The notes: generated by a model from the letters alone, not told the origin. 44,349 nucleotides of DNA from an uncultured Collinsella sp. (GCA_958421655.1 CATZMG010000007.1:1-44349), one strand, 5' to 3'; positions 1-8,098 are shown, counted from the stretch's first letter. Translations and numbers: made by a program.

Positions 1-3000
1 AAAGTAGTCGTTGGCGTCGCCGCACACGTTGAGCGTAATGCCGCGCGGCAGGAAGGCGCCAAAGCTCTGACCGGCCGAACCATCGCAATCGATGGTGATG
101 GAGCCGGCGGGCAGGCCCTCGGGATGCGCCTTGGTCACCGCGTTGCCCAAGATGGTGCCCACGCAGCGGTTGACGTTGGCGATATCGGCGCGAAAGCGAA
201 TCGGACGCAGGTGCGCACGGGCATCGGCCGTATAGGGCACAAACAACGTGGAGTCGAGCGTCTTATCGAGCTCGCTGTCCGCAGCCATCTGGGGCAGGAA
301 GTGACGGCCGTCGGCGCCCGGGATGTGGGCACCAAACTCACAGGTCGCGCTTGCCAGCACGGGCGACAGATCGAGCAGGTTGGCCTTGCGGTTGCCCGGG
401 ACCTCGATCTGGCGCAGGCACTTGGGATGGCCGACCATCTCGTCGACGGTGCGGAAGCCCAGGCTCGCCATGACCTCGCGCAGCTGCTCGGCAACAAAGA
501 GCATAAAGTGCTCGACGTGCTCTGGCTTGCCGCGGAAGCCGCGACGCAGGCGGCAGTTTTGCGTAGCGATGCCGGCCGGGCAGGTATCCTGCTGGCAGTC
601 GCGCTGCATGAGGCAGCCCATCGAGATGAGCGGCATGGTCGCAAAGCCAAACTCCTCGGCACCCAGCAGGCAGGCGACGGCGACGTCGGTGCCGTCCATG
701 AGCTTGCCATCGGCCTCGAGCACCACGCGTGAGCGCAAACCGTTTTGCAGCAGCGTCTGCTGGGCCTCGGCAAGGCCAAGCTCCAGCGGCAGACCCGCGT
801 GCCAGATAGAGTCGCGCGCAGCGGCACCCGAGCCGCCATTGTGGCCGCTGATCAAAATCTTGTCGGCAGCGCCCTTGGCCACGCCGGTGGCGATGGTGCC
901 GACGCCGGCCTCGCTGACCAGCTTGACCGACACGCGCGCGCCGGGGTTGGCGTTCTTAAGGTCAAAGATCAGCTCTGCCAGGTCCTCGATGGAGTAGATG
1001 TCGTGGTGCGGCGGAGGCGAGATCAGGCCGATGCCGGGCGTGGACTGACGGACCTCGGCAATCCAGGGGTAGACCTTCCTGCCGGGCAGGTGACCGCCCT
1101 CGCCGGGCTTGGCGCCCTGGGCCATCTTGATCTGAATCTCGAAGGCGCTGCACAGGTAGCGGCTCGTCACGCCAAATCGCGCACTTGCTACCTGCTTGAT
1201 CGCGGAGTTCTTGGAGTCACCGTTAGCCAGTGGGGTCTCGCGACGCGGATCCTCGCCGCCCTCGCCGGAATTGGAACGGCCGTGCAGGCGGTTCATGGCG
1301 ATGGCCATGCACTCGTGCGCCTCTTTGCTGATGGAGCCATACGACATGGCGCCGGTGTTAAAGCGGCGGACGATATTGAGCGCAGGTTCCACCTCGTCGA
1401 GCGAAACCGGGGTGCGGCCGCTGGCATCAAAGTCGAGCAGGTCGCGCAGGCGCACGGCACGGCCGGTGCGGTGCAGGCGGGCGCTGTACTCCTTAAAGGT
1501 GTCGTAGCTGTCCTCACGGCAGGCGGTCTGCAGCAAGTAGACAGTCTGCGGATCGATGAGGTGATCCTCGCCGCCGAGCGGGCGCCACTTAGTCAGACCC
1601 AGTGTGGGCAGCTGATCGGGAGCCGGGCTCTTAAGGATGGCGAGCGCGGCGTCGTAGCGTTCGTTCTGCTCGCGCTCGACGTCCTCGACACCCATACCGC
1701 CCACACGGCTCACCGTGCCGGCAAAGTACGCGTTGACGAACTCGGGCGTAAAGCCCACGGCCTCGAAGATCTGCGCCGAATGGTAGCTCTGCACCGTGGA
1801 GATGCCCATCTTGGACATGATGGAGACGATACCCGCCGTCGCGGCCTTATTGTAGTTGTCGATGCCCTGCTCGGCCGTCACGTCCAGGTCGCCGCGCGCC
1901 GCCAGATCGCGGATGCACGCATGTGCGTTGTACGGATAGATGCCACTCGCGGAGTAGCCCACCAGTGCCGCAAAGTCGTGCGGAGACACGGCGTCGCCGC
2001 ACTCCACCACGATGTCGGCAAAGGTACGCACGCCGGCGCGGATCAGGTGGGTGTGCACGCAGCCCACAGCGAGCAGCGACGGCACGGGCACCTCGCCCGC
2101 AGCGGCACGATCGCTCAGCACCACGATGTTCACACCGTCGCGGACCGCAGCCTCAACGTCCTCGGCAAGCTGCTTAAGCGCAGCCTGCAGCGCGCCCTCG
2201 CCGGCGTCGCGGCGGTAGACGGCACGGAAGCGACGGGTCTTAAAGCCCACGCGGTCGATGGCGCAGATGCGGTCGAACTCCTCCTCGTTGAGCAACGGGC
2301 GCTCCAGGCGCACCAGCTGGCAGGCCGTGCGGGAGTCCTCGAGCAGGTTACCGTGGTTGCCCAGGTAGAGCGTGGTCGAGGTTACCATATGCTCGCGCAG
2401 GGCATCGATCGGCGGATTCGTGACCTGGGCGAACAGCTGATAGAAGTAATCGAAGAACGAACGCGTCTTCTTGGACAGGCAGGCTAGCGGCGCATCGATA
2501 CCCATCGAAGCGAGCGGTGCCTTGCCCTGCTGGGCCATGGGGCGCACGACCTCGTCAACATCATCCCAGTGATAGCCGAGCTTGGCCATACGCACGGCGG
2601 TAGGCACCTCGTCGTCCTCGGCGGGTGTTGCCGCAACGGGCTCATCGAGCGCGTCGACGGTCAGCGTCTCCTCGGCAATCCAATCACGGTAGGGCTTTTC
2701 CTTGGCGTAACGGGCACGCAGCTCGTCGTTGTAGATGACGCGACCGCGGGCAAAGTCGACCTCGAGCATCTGGCCCGGCCCCAGACAGCCGCTCGTCAGG
2801 ATGTTCTCGGGGCTCACCTCGATGGTGCCCACCTCGCTTGCCAGCATAAAGCGACCGTCGCGCGTCACATAGTAGCGGGCGGGACGCAGGCCGTTGCGGT
2901 CGAGGGCAGCACCCAGGGTACGGCCGTCGGTAAAGGCGATGGCGGCCGGGCCGTCCCAGGGCTCCATGAGCATGGACTGGTAGGCGTCGTAGGCGCGGCG

Positions 3001-4008
3001 CTCCTCGCTCAGGCTGTCGTTGTGGTCCCACGGCTCGGGCAGCAGCATGGACGCGGCACGCGTGAGCGGACGGCCGTTCATGACCAAAAACTCAAGCACA
3101 TTGTCCAGAATCGCGGAGTCGGAGCCCTCGCGGTTGATGATGGGCATCACGCGCTCAAGATCGTGCTGCAGCACGGGGCTGTACAGGTTGGGTTCGCGGG
3201 CGCGAATCCAGTTGACGTTGCCCTTGAGGGTGTTGATCTCGCCGTTGTGGATGATAAAGCGGTTGGGGTGCGCGCGTTCCCAGCTGGGCGTGGTGTTGGT
3301 GGAGTAGCGCGAGTGGACGAGCGCCACGGCCGTCTTGACGGCGGCGTCGTTGAGATCGATGAAGAAGCGGCGCATCTGCGTGGCGACCAGCATGCCCTTG
3401 TACACGATGGTGCGCGAGCTCATGGAGCATACATAGAAGATTTTGTCGCGCAGGGCAAACTCAGCGTCGGCCTTCTTCTCGATGGTGCGGCGGCACACGT
3501 ACAGGCGGCGCTCGAAGGCATCGCCGGCGGGCGTGTCGTCCGGACGGCCCAGGAAGGCCTGCAGGATAGTGGGCATACAGGCGCGGGCCGTCTCGCCCAG
3601 GTCGTGCGGGTCAACCGGCACCTCGCGCCAAAAGAGCAGCGGCACGCCGGCCTCGGCGCAGCCCTCCTCAAACACGCGGCGGGCATCCTCTACGCCCTTC
3701 TCGTCCTGCGGGAAGAACAGCATGGCCACGCCATAGTCGCCCTCTGCCGGCAGAATCTGGCCACACTTTTGAGCCTCTTTACGGAAAAAGTGATGCGGAA
3801 CCTGGAACAGGATACCAGCGCCGTCGCCGGTGTTCTTCTCGAGTCCGGTGCCACCGCGGTGCTCCAAGTTGACCAGAATGGACAGTGCATCGTCCAGAAT
3901 CTGGTGATGGCGCTCACCGTTGATATCGGCAAGCGCGCCGATGCCGCATGCATCGTGGTCGAATTCGGGGCGATAAAGGCCCTGCTGCTGAGCGGAATCT
4001 GCCTGCAT
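1..4008 (-). CDS. gltB: Glutamate synthase large subunit, 3' end cut by window edge
   Basis: Glutamine-dependent glutamate synthase (GOGAT) alpha subunit; it transfers the amide of glutamine to 2-oxoglutarate in the cytoplasm. The frame is open for 1336 codons to the window edge, so roughly 150-200 C-terminal residues of a usual ~1500 are missing. The start ATG at 4008 follows a GGGAGG ribosome site. The class II amidotransferase domain begins at Cys21 (DACGIG) after a 20-residue propeptide that should be removed to expose the N-terminal cysteine. The FMN/synthase domain carries the 3Fe-4S cysteines 1132, 1138 and 1143 in a C-x5-C-x4-C pattern (CLMQRDCQQDTC). gltD is not in the window. The upstream region holds a GTTTCGAAAC palindrome also found before argR. 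Recognised confidently from family motifs. Confidence 0.97.
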   Translation of the reverse strand, partial: MQADSAQQQGLYRPEFDHDACGIGALADINGERHHQILDDALSILVNLEHRGGTGLEKNTGDGAGILFQVPHHFFRKEAQKCGQILPAEGDYGVAMLFFPQDEKGVEDARRVFEEGCAEAGVPLLFWREVPVDPHDLGETARACMPTILQAFLGRPDDTPAGDAFERRLYVCRRTIEKKADAEFALRDKIFYVCSMSSRTIVYKGMLVATQMRRFFIDLNDAAVKTAVALVHSRYSTNTTPSWERAHPNRFIIHNGEINTLKGNVNWIRAREPNLYSPVLQHDLERVMPIINREGSDSAILDNVLEFLVMNGRPLTRAASMLLPEPWDHNDSLSEERRAYDAYQSMLMEPWDGPAAIAFTDGRTLGAALDRNGLRPARYYVTRDGRFMLASEVGTIEVSPENILTSGCLGPGQMLEVDFARGRVIYNDELRARYAKEKPYRDWIAEETLTVDALDEPVAATPAEDDEVPTAVRMAKLGYHWDDVDEVVRPMAQQGKAPLASMGIDAPLACLSKKTRSFFDYFYQLFAQVTNPPIDALREHMVTSTTLYLGNHGNLLEDSRTACQLVRLERPLLNEEEFDRICAIDRVGFKTRRFRAVYRRDAGEGALQAALKQLAEDVEAAVRDGVNIVVLSDRAAAGEVPVPSLLAVGCVHTHLIRAGVRTFADIVVECGDAVSPHDFAALVGYSASGIYPYNAHACIRDLAARGDLDVTAEQGIDNYNKAATAGIVSIMSKMGISTVQSYHSAQIFEAVGFTPEFVNAYFAGTVSRVGGMGVEDVEREQNERYDAALAILKSPAPDQLPTLGLTKWRPLGGEDHLIDPQTVYLLQTACREDSYDTFKEYSARLHRTGRAVRLRDLLDFDASGRTPVSLDEVEPALNIVRRFNTGAMSYGSISKEAHECMAIAMNRLHGRSNSGEGGEDPRRETPLANGDSKNSAIKQVASARFGVTSRYLCSAFEIQIKMAQGAKPGEGGHLPGRKVYPWIAEVRQSTPGIGLISPPPHHDIYSIEDLAELIFDLKNANPGARVSVKLVSEAGVGTIATGVAKGAADKILISGHNGGSGAAARDSIWHAGLPLELGLAEAQQTLLQNGLRSRVVLEADGKLMDGTDVAVACLLGAEEFGFATMPLISMGCLMQRDCQQDTCPAGIATQNCRLRRGFRGKPEHVEHFMLFVAEQLREVMASLGFRTVDEMVGHPKCLRQIEVPGNRKANLLDLSPVLASATCEFGAHIPGADGRHFLPQMAADSELDKTLDSTLFVPYTADARAHLRPIRFRADIANVNRCVGTILGNAVTKAHPEGLPAGSITIDCDGSAGQSFGAFLPRGITLNVCGDANDYF

Positions 4009-4121
4009 CGCGATCCTCCCCTAGATATTAGACAGTCAGTTGAATAGGCATACTAGGAGCACCGCCGGCCCGTTGTGTTTCCCGCCCGTTTCGAAACAAT
4101 CGCGTAACGCACACCCTACGA

Positions 4122-4175
4122 GTGGACACCGCCGACCTCAAGGACGGCAACAAGGGCCCCAAGTTCGACCTGTAA
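4122..4175 (+). pseudogene. Possible 3' relic of a lost gene
   Basis: Reading from GTG at 4122, the frame gives VDTADLKDGNKGPKFDL then TAA. Almost every codon ends in G or C and the composition resembles a highly expressed gene of this genome, while the surrounding intergenic DNA does not. There is no ribosome site or upstream body of a gene. It could be the tail of a deleted gene or simply chance; the parent family is not recognised. Confidence 0.2.
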
Positions 4176-4197
4176 GCTCACCGCTTCAAACATCTCA

Positions 4198-4242
4198 ATC
4201 TGTAACAGTAAGACCCAATTTCCATCCCTAGTTGTTACAGAT
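4198..4242. repeat. Spaced 10-bp inverted repeat upstream of mntH
   Basis: ATCTGTAACA at 4198-4207 and its exact reverse complement TGTTACAGAT at 4233-4242, separated by 25 bases. The left arm is part of a 15-base sequence (TCTCAATCTGTAACA, 4193-4207) that occurs again after mntH at 5657-5671. It could be a regulatory site or a piece of a dispersed repeat. Confidence 0.5.
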
Positions 4243-4294
4243 CAAGACATTTCGCAGCCCCCTTTCACCATCCTATTCAAATACAGCAATTTTG

Positions 4295-4321
4295 TTAGTC
4301 TTGATTAACTTTTGAGCCTAA
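4295..4321 (+). promoter_or_regulatory. Candidate metal-regulator operator of mntH
   Basis: TTAGTCT (4295-4301) and AGCCTAA (4315-4321) form an inverted repeat with one mismatch and a 13-base spacer, about 50 bases before the mntH start. The half-sites resemble the TTAGG/CCTAA arms bound by DtxR/IdeR/MntR-type metal repressors. The link to a regulator is inference from the gene's function. Confidence 0.35.
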
Positions 4322-4369
4322 AACGGGTATCCTTTCCGGCGTCAAGCAAACGGCACGCAGGAGCGCACC

Positions 4370-5626
4370 ATGATCAACCATCTCAAACATCATTTTGGCT
4401 CCCGACGCACCGGCGGTCACGGAGGACTCGACATCGCACGGCATATCGGCCCCGGATTGCTCGTGACCGTCGGCTTTATCGACCCGGGCAACTGGGCCTC
4501 CAATATGGCCGCGGGCTCGCAGTTTGGCTACGCGCTGCTGTGGATCGTCACGCTGTCCACGATTATGCTGATCGTCTTGCAGCACAACGCGGCGCACCTG
4601 GGCATCGCCACGGGCGCCTGCCTTGCCGAGGCCACGACCCGCTTTCTCCCCCGCTTCGTTGGGCGCACGGTGCTCGCCAGCGCCTACCTCGCGACCATCG
4701 CCACCGCCATGGCCGAAGTCCTGGGCGGTGCGATCGCGCTTCAAATGCTCTTTGGCCTGCCCGTACGCGCCGGCTGCGTCATCGTCGCGGCGGCATCGAT
4801 TGCCATGCTCATGACAAGCTCCTACAAACGCGCCGAGCGATGGATCATCGCCTTCGTGGGCGTGGTAGGACTTTCGTTTTTGGCCGAGCTTGCACTAGTC
4901 AACGTCGACTGGCCGCAAGCCGCCACAAGCTGGATCACACCCCGTATGCCCACCGGCTCGGCCGCGATTATCGTAAGTGTCCTAGGCGCGGTCGTTATGC
5001 CCCACAACCTCTTCCTGCACTCCGAGGTCATCCAATCCATGCACTTCGAAGGCCAAGGCGAGCAGGTTATCGAAGAGCGTCTGCGCTATGAGCTCTTCGA
5101 CACGCTCTTTTCGATGGGCGTGGGCTGGGCGATCAACTCGGCCATGGTCATCCTGGCCGCAACGACCTTCTTTGCGCACGGCATTGTCGTAGACGACCTC
5201 GCCGTCGCAGCGGCCACGCTCTCCCCCATCTTGGGCCCGGCGAGCTCGACCATCTTTGCGGTAGCGCTGCTGTTCGCGGGACTATCGAGCAGCGTGACAG
5301 CGGGCATGGCGGCGGGAACCATCACCGCGGGCATGTTCGACGAGGAATACGACATCCACGACCGGCACTCATCGATTGGAGTGGCGGTCTGTTTCGTCGG
5401 CGCAGTGGCGGCGTGCCTGATCGTCCCGAATCCTTTTGAGGGTCTCATCTGGAGTCAGGCATTGTTGTCGCTTCAGTTGCCGATTACGGTCTTTGTGCTC
5501 ATACGACTCACCAGTTCGCCCCGCGTTATGGGCAAATACGCCAACTCGCGCCCGCTCAACGCGCTGCTCGTAGGGATCGGCGTCATCGTGACGATTCTCG
5601 ACATCGTGCTGCTAACGGGGATGTAA
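4370..5626 (+). CDS. mntH: Nramp-family divalent metal (Mn2+/Fe2+) transporter
   Basis: A 418-residue integral membrane protein of the Nramp family, normally a proton-coupled importer of Mn2+ and sometimes Fe2+. The first unwound helix carries the diagnostic DPGN at residues 38-41 (FIDPGNWASN) and helix 6 carries MPHN at 210-213; these residues coordinate the metal. Many hydrophobic segments are spaced along the whole length, as expected for about 11 helices. Start ATG at 4370 follows GCAGGAG. It stands alone on the plus strand, divergent from gltB and convergent with rubredoxin. A possible DtxR/MntR-like operator lies upstream. Manganese versus iron preference cannot be told from the sequence. 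Confidence 0.93.
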   Translation: MINHLKHHFGSRRTGGHGGLDIARHIGPGLLVTVGFIDPGNWASNMAAGSQFGYALLWIVTLSTIMLIVLQHNAAHLGIATGACLAEATTRFLPRFVGRTVLASAYLATIATAMAEVLGGAIALQMLFGLPVRAGCVIVAAASIAMLMTSSYKRAERWIIAFVGVVGLSFLAELALVNVDWPQAATSWITPRMPTGSAAIIVSVLGAVVMPHNLFLHSEVIQSMHFEGQGEQVIEERLRYELFDTLFSMGVGWAINSAMVILAATTFFAHGIVVDDLAVAAATLSPILGPASSTIFAVALLFAGLSSSVTAGMAAGTITAGMFDEEYDIHDRHSSIGVAVCFVGAVAACLIVPNPFEGLIWSQALLSLQLPITVFVLIRLTSSPRVMGKYANSRPLNALLVGIGVIVTILDIVLLTGM

Positions 5627-5656
5627 TTGGGATAGCGTGGCTGTCCAGATATAACG

Positions 5657-5671
5657 TCTCAATCTGTAACA
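5657..5671. repeat. 15-base direct repeat flanking mntH (second copy)
   Basis: TCTCAATCTGTAACA, identical to 4193-4207 and in the same orientation. Similarity continues: the first copy is followed by GTAAGACC, this one by CGTAAGGCC. The two copies flank the transporter gene. Confidence 0.6.
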
Positions 5672-5704
5672 CGTAAGGCCGTTTTAAACCGTCAGATAAA
5701 TCAA

Positions 5705-5739
5705 AAGGGTCCCAGCCGGAATATCCAGCCGGGACCCTT
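5705..5739 (-). terminator. Intrinsic terminator of rubredoxin (converging with mntH)
   Basis: AAGGGTCCC (5705-5713) pairs with GGGACCCTT (5731-5739), with further GC pairing inside. On the minus strand the stem is followed by TTTTGATTT, so it mainly ends the rubredoxin transcript; it may also stop mntH read-through. Confidence 0.75.
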
Positions 5740-5779
5740 GGACAGAGCTCTGTATGGCTAATCGCCGTGTGTCTACGAG

Positions 5780-5923
5780 TTACTCCTCGACGAGCTCAAA
5801 CTCATCGGGGCCGACGCCGCACACCGGGCACACGTAATCCTCGGGCAGCTCGGGCGTGTCGACCTCAACCTCGTAACCGCAAACGGTGCACACAAACTTA
5901 TACGTCTTCTTCTCCTCAGCCAT
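5780..5923 (-). CDS. Rubredoxin
   Basis: A 47-residue one-iron electron carrier. The two CxxC knuckles are CTVCGYE (Cys12, Cys15) and CPVCGVG (Cys32, Cys35), which bind a single Fe(Cys)4 centre. It is slightly shorter than the usual 52-54 residues. The start ATG at 5923 has AGAGGAG upstream. It is preceded by its own promoter (-10 at 5967-5972) and lies 88 bases downstream of a flavin-reductase-like gene in the same direction. That pair resembles the two halves of a high-molecular-weight rubredoxin, suggesting a role in O2/NO or peroxide reduction, which is inference. Confidence 0.95.
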   Translation of the reverse strand: MAEEKKTYKFVCTVCGYEVEVDTPELPEDYVCPVCGVGPDEFELVEE

Positions 5924-5966
5924 GATGTTCTCCTCTCGAACGTGACTGCTGGTGTACTTACTTATT

Positions 5967-5994
5967 AGTATATATTCTCAATAGTATAATGCAA
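5967..5994 (-). promoter_or_regulatory. Sigma70-type promoter of rubredoxin
   Basis: On the minus strand TTGCAT (5994-5989), a 16-base spacer, then TATACT (5972-5967). It lies in an AT-rich patch in otherwise GC-rich DNA, 44 bases before the start codon. Confidence 0.6.
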
Positions 5995-6011
5995 GTATTT
6001 TTAGAACATTT

Positions 6012-6515
6012 CTAGCCTTGATACGACGAGGCTTTGGGCGGCGTCTTGCCCTTTAGCACCTTGTGATAGTAGTCGTACGTCAGCGGCGTCTCGTCGCTCA
6101 GGCGCTCCGCATCCTCGACCTCGCCAATAAACAGCAGATGCGTTCCCACATCCACAGTGTCGATCAAACGGCAGCTAAACAGGGCCGCCGCGTGCTCGGG
6201 CACATAGGGCATGCCCAGAGCCGTCTCGCGGGTCTCGTATTTGGCAAACTTGTCATAATCGCTGCTGGTGCGGAACCCAAAGTTACCGATGTAGAGCATG
6301 TCGGCGGTCTGACCGATCACGGTCAGCGCGAACGCTTTGGCCGATGCGATGACGCCCGAGGTGACATTGTCCTTGTTCACGGCAACCGAAATACGCGGCG
6401 GCATGGACGTCACCTGCACCGCAGTATTGATGACGCAGCCGGCGCGCAGCCCGTCTGCCGCAGCGCTCACCACGTACAGACCGCTCGGCATGGTAAAGAA
6501 CGCAGTTTTGTCCAT
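6012..6515 (-). CDS. Flavin reductase-like FMN-binding protein
   Basis: A 167-residue protein with the split-barrel FMN-binding fold of flavin reductases and flavoredoxins. It starts MDKTAFFTMPSGLYVVSA and contains the family pattern around residues 15-60 (GCVINTAVQVTSMPPRISVAV) plus a mid-protein GNFGFRTSSDYDKF segment. The start ATG at 6515 follows GGGGAG with good spacing; a longer upstream open frame has no ribosome site and runs through a terminator. It would pass electrons between NAD(P)H or ferredoxin, bound FMN and partners such as the neighbouring rubredoxin. The exact partner is unknown. Confidence 0.88.
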   Translation of the reverse strand: MDKTAFFTMPSGLYVVSAAADGLRAGCVINTAVQVTSMPPRISVAVNKDNVTSGVIASAKAFALTVIGQTADMLYIGNFGFRTSSDYDKFAKYETRETALGMPYVPEHAAALFSCRLIDTVDVGTHLLFIGEVEDAERLSDETPLTYDYYHKVLKGKTPPKASSYQG

Positions 6516-6569
6516 AACGATCACTCCCCTAGCTCGGGTTGGAACCTCATGAATGTATGTACCCACAAA

Positions 6570-6600
6570 AAAGGCGGCACCCATAACGGACGCCGCCTTT
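6570..6600 (-). terminator. Intrinsic terminator after smpB
   Basis: AAAGGCGGC (6570-6578) and GCCGCCTTT (6592-6600) form a 9-bp stem with a 13-base loop. On the minus strand the stem runs into a T6 tract, downstream of smpB and upstream of the flavin reductase gene. Confidence 0.85.
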
Positions 6601-6642
6601 GAGACATATGTGTCAGAACAGTAAGAAAGATGAGACGCCCGC

Positions 6643-6708
6643 AGTTGCGGTGAAATAGGGACTGAATAGCCCCTCAAACAGGAAAACAGTCCGTATTCCA
6701 CCGCAACT
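6643..6708. repeat. Dispersed palindromic element, family A, copy 1
   Basis: Two 22-base arms at 6643-6664 (begins AGTTGCGGTG, ends GGGACTG) and 6687-6708 are reverse complements with two mismatches; the central 22 bases are unrelated to copy 2. Copy 2 is at 20567-20633 with a near-identical arm. It sits in the smpB 3' region, between the stop codon and the terminator. Confidence 0.85.
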
Positions 6709-6720
6709 TATACAGAGTGC

Positions 6721-7191
6721 CTAGCGGTTGCGTTCCTTAAGGGCGCGGTCGATCTCGCGTTGGACATCACGCTTGGCCATGTCCTCGCGCTTGTCGTAGA
6801 GCTTCTTGCCGCGACCCAGACCCAGCAGCAGCTTTACGCGGCCGTCGGTATTAAAGTAGAGCTCCAACGGAACCAGCGCATAACCACGGTTGCGAAGTTT
6901 GCCGTCAAGAAAGTCGATCTCCTTGCGGTGCAGCAGCAGACGACGCCGACGGTCAGGATCGCGATTCCACACGCCACCATGGCTATAAGGGTGGATATGC
7001 AGGCCGACGAGCCAGCACTCCCCGCCGCGGATCAGCGCGAAGGTATCGGTGATCTGGCACGCGCGCTCGCGAATCGACTTGACCTCGGTGCCACTCAGCT
7101 CAATGCCGCACTCAAAGGTCTCATCGATAAAGTACTCGTGGTGTGCCGAGCGATTCTTGGAGATGAGCTTGCGCTCGCGCTTACTGGGCAT
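6721..7191 (-). CDS. smpB: SsrA-binding protein SmpB
   Basis: A 156-residue RNA-binding protein that partners tmRNA in trans-translation to rescue stalled ribosomes. Family hallmarks are the N-terminal SKNRSAHHEYFIDETFECGIELSGTEVKS region, the central HIHPYSHGG and the basic C-terminal tail DVQREIDRALKERNR. The start ATG at 7191 lies inside the end of the upstream TPR gene (11-base overlap) and follows AAGGAGG, so the two are probably translationally coupled. RNase R, its usual partner in this pathway, is 9 kb away. No ssrA gene was seen in the window. Confidence 0.96.
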   Translation of the reverse strand: MPSKRERKLISKNRSAHHEYFIDETFECGIELSGTEVKSIRERACQITDTFALIRGGECWLVGLHIHPYSHGGVWNRDPDRRRRLLLHRKEIDFLDGKLRNRGYALVPLELYFNTDGRVKLLLGLGRGKKLYDKREDMAKRDVQREIDRALKERNR

Positions 7192-8098
7192 CGCCGGCCT
7201 CCTTGGCTCCATCGGCGTTTGAGCCCGCGGCGTCGCGCTTTGCCTTGCGCTCAGCATTGAGCTCGGCATCGCTCTCGCGCACCAGTTTGATAATCGCCGC
7301 GCAGGCCTCCTCGCCCACAAGGTCGCGGGCACGGACCGTCAGGCGCGTCGCCTCCTGCTTGTCGCCGTCGCTTGCAGCATCGGTCGCACACATGATCAGG
7401 CAGATGGCAATCTCGGCCGAAGGCGAGGTCGGCACGCCTTGCAGGCTCAGCTCGCCCATCACGTGCTCGTCGCTCTCCTCGGCGGCATCGGGATAGGCAG
7501 TATGGATCTTGTTGAGCAGGCGCGTCGTATGCGCATCACCAGGGGCCAAGCGCAGCGCCAGACGCGCGCAGCCCACGGCCGCCGAGACGTTCTCGGTCTC
7601 GGGCTCAAGGAAATACTGGCCCAAGTTGGCGTAGGCGCGGGCGGCACACTTGCCGTCGCTCGCACGCTCTAGCACCGAAAACGAAAGCGATGCCCACTCC
7701 TGCTTGTCCTCGAGCGCACGGAACAGCTCGGCCAGATCCAGGCGGTAGTTGCAGTTCATGGGGTCCCAGCGCACGGACTGCATCAAGGCGTTGCGAGCAC
7801 TCACATAATCCTGCTGGCGAATGTAGGCATACGCCATGTCGGAATACAGGCGATCAAAGGGCACCTCGACCTGCACCAGCTCGCGCGGATCCTTTTCCAC
7901 GCGGCGGTAGGCCAGACGCTCAAACTTGCTATCGAAGCTAAAGTACTGGCGGTTCTCCTCCGTCTTGCACTCAGCGTCGATATACTCCTCGGCGAGCTCC
8001 ACCAGACGCTCCAGCAGCGGCGTCGCCGTAGCCAGGTCGCCCTGCGCCAGATAGTTCTCGGCATACGTGATGTCTTGCAAGCTGATGGGCAGATCCAT
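7181..8098 (-). CDS. TPR-like helical repeat protein of unknown function
   Basis: A 305-residue soluble protein beginning MDLPISLQDITYAENYLAQGD. It contains helical pairs typical of tetratricopeptide repeats (for example YSDMAYAYIRQQDYVSARNALMQSVRWDPMNCNYRLDLAELFRALEDK, with A and G/Y at TPR positions). No catalytic motif is visible. The start at 8098 follows GAGGAG; an upstream in-frame codon at 8125 lacks a ribosome site. It overlaps smpB by 11 bases and is therefore probably in the same transcript, which hints at a link to translation quality control but does not show it. Confidence 0.8.
   Translation of the reverse strand: MDLPISLQDITYAENYLAQGDLATATPLLERLVELAEEYIDAECKTEENRQYFSFDSKFERLAYRRVEKDPRELVQVEVPFDRLYSDMAYAYIRQQDYVSARNALMQSVRWDPMNCNYRLDLAELFRALEDKQEWASLSFSVLERASDGKCAARAYANLGQYFLEPETENVSAAVGCARLALRLAPGDAHTTRLLNKIHTAYPDAAEESDEHVMGELSLQGVPTSPSAEIAICLIMCATDAASDGDKQEATRLTVRARDLVGEEACAAIIKLVRESDAELNAERKAKRDAAGSNADGAKEAGDAQ

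Larger units (their letters stand above)
4009..4369. promoter_or_regulatory. Divergent gltB / mntH intergenic region
   Basis: This 361-base stretch separates two divergently read genes and must hold both promoters. No convincing -35/-10 pair for either gene was identified. It contains a GTTTCGAAAC palindrome (4088-4097), a short coding-like relic (4122-4175), a spaced inverted repeat (4198-4242) and a DtxR/MntR-like inverted repeat (4295-4321), each listed separately. A 63-codon open frame at 4040-4231 has no ribosome site or recognisable product and is not called as a gene. Confidence 0.6.

Noticed and set aside
745..2487. Long open frame (580 codons) on the plus strand
   Set aside because: Antisense to gltB, whose motifs are clear; long shadow frames are expected in GC-rich coding DNA and the translation shows no family motif.
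2569..4047. 492-codon plus-strand frame
   Set aside because: Antisense shadow of the gltB amidotransferase region; no ribosome site and no recognisable domain.
4040..4231. 63-codon plus-strand frame in the gltB-mntH gap
   Set aside because: No ribosome site, Arg/Ser/Pro-rich nonsense composition and overlap with regulatory repeats.
6516..6720. ssrA (tmRNA) next to smpB
   Set aside because: The space holds only a terminator and palindrome A1; no tmRNA-like ends or tag reading frame.
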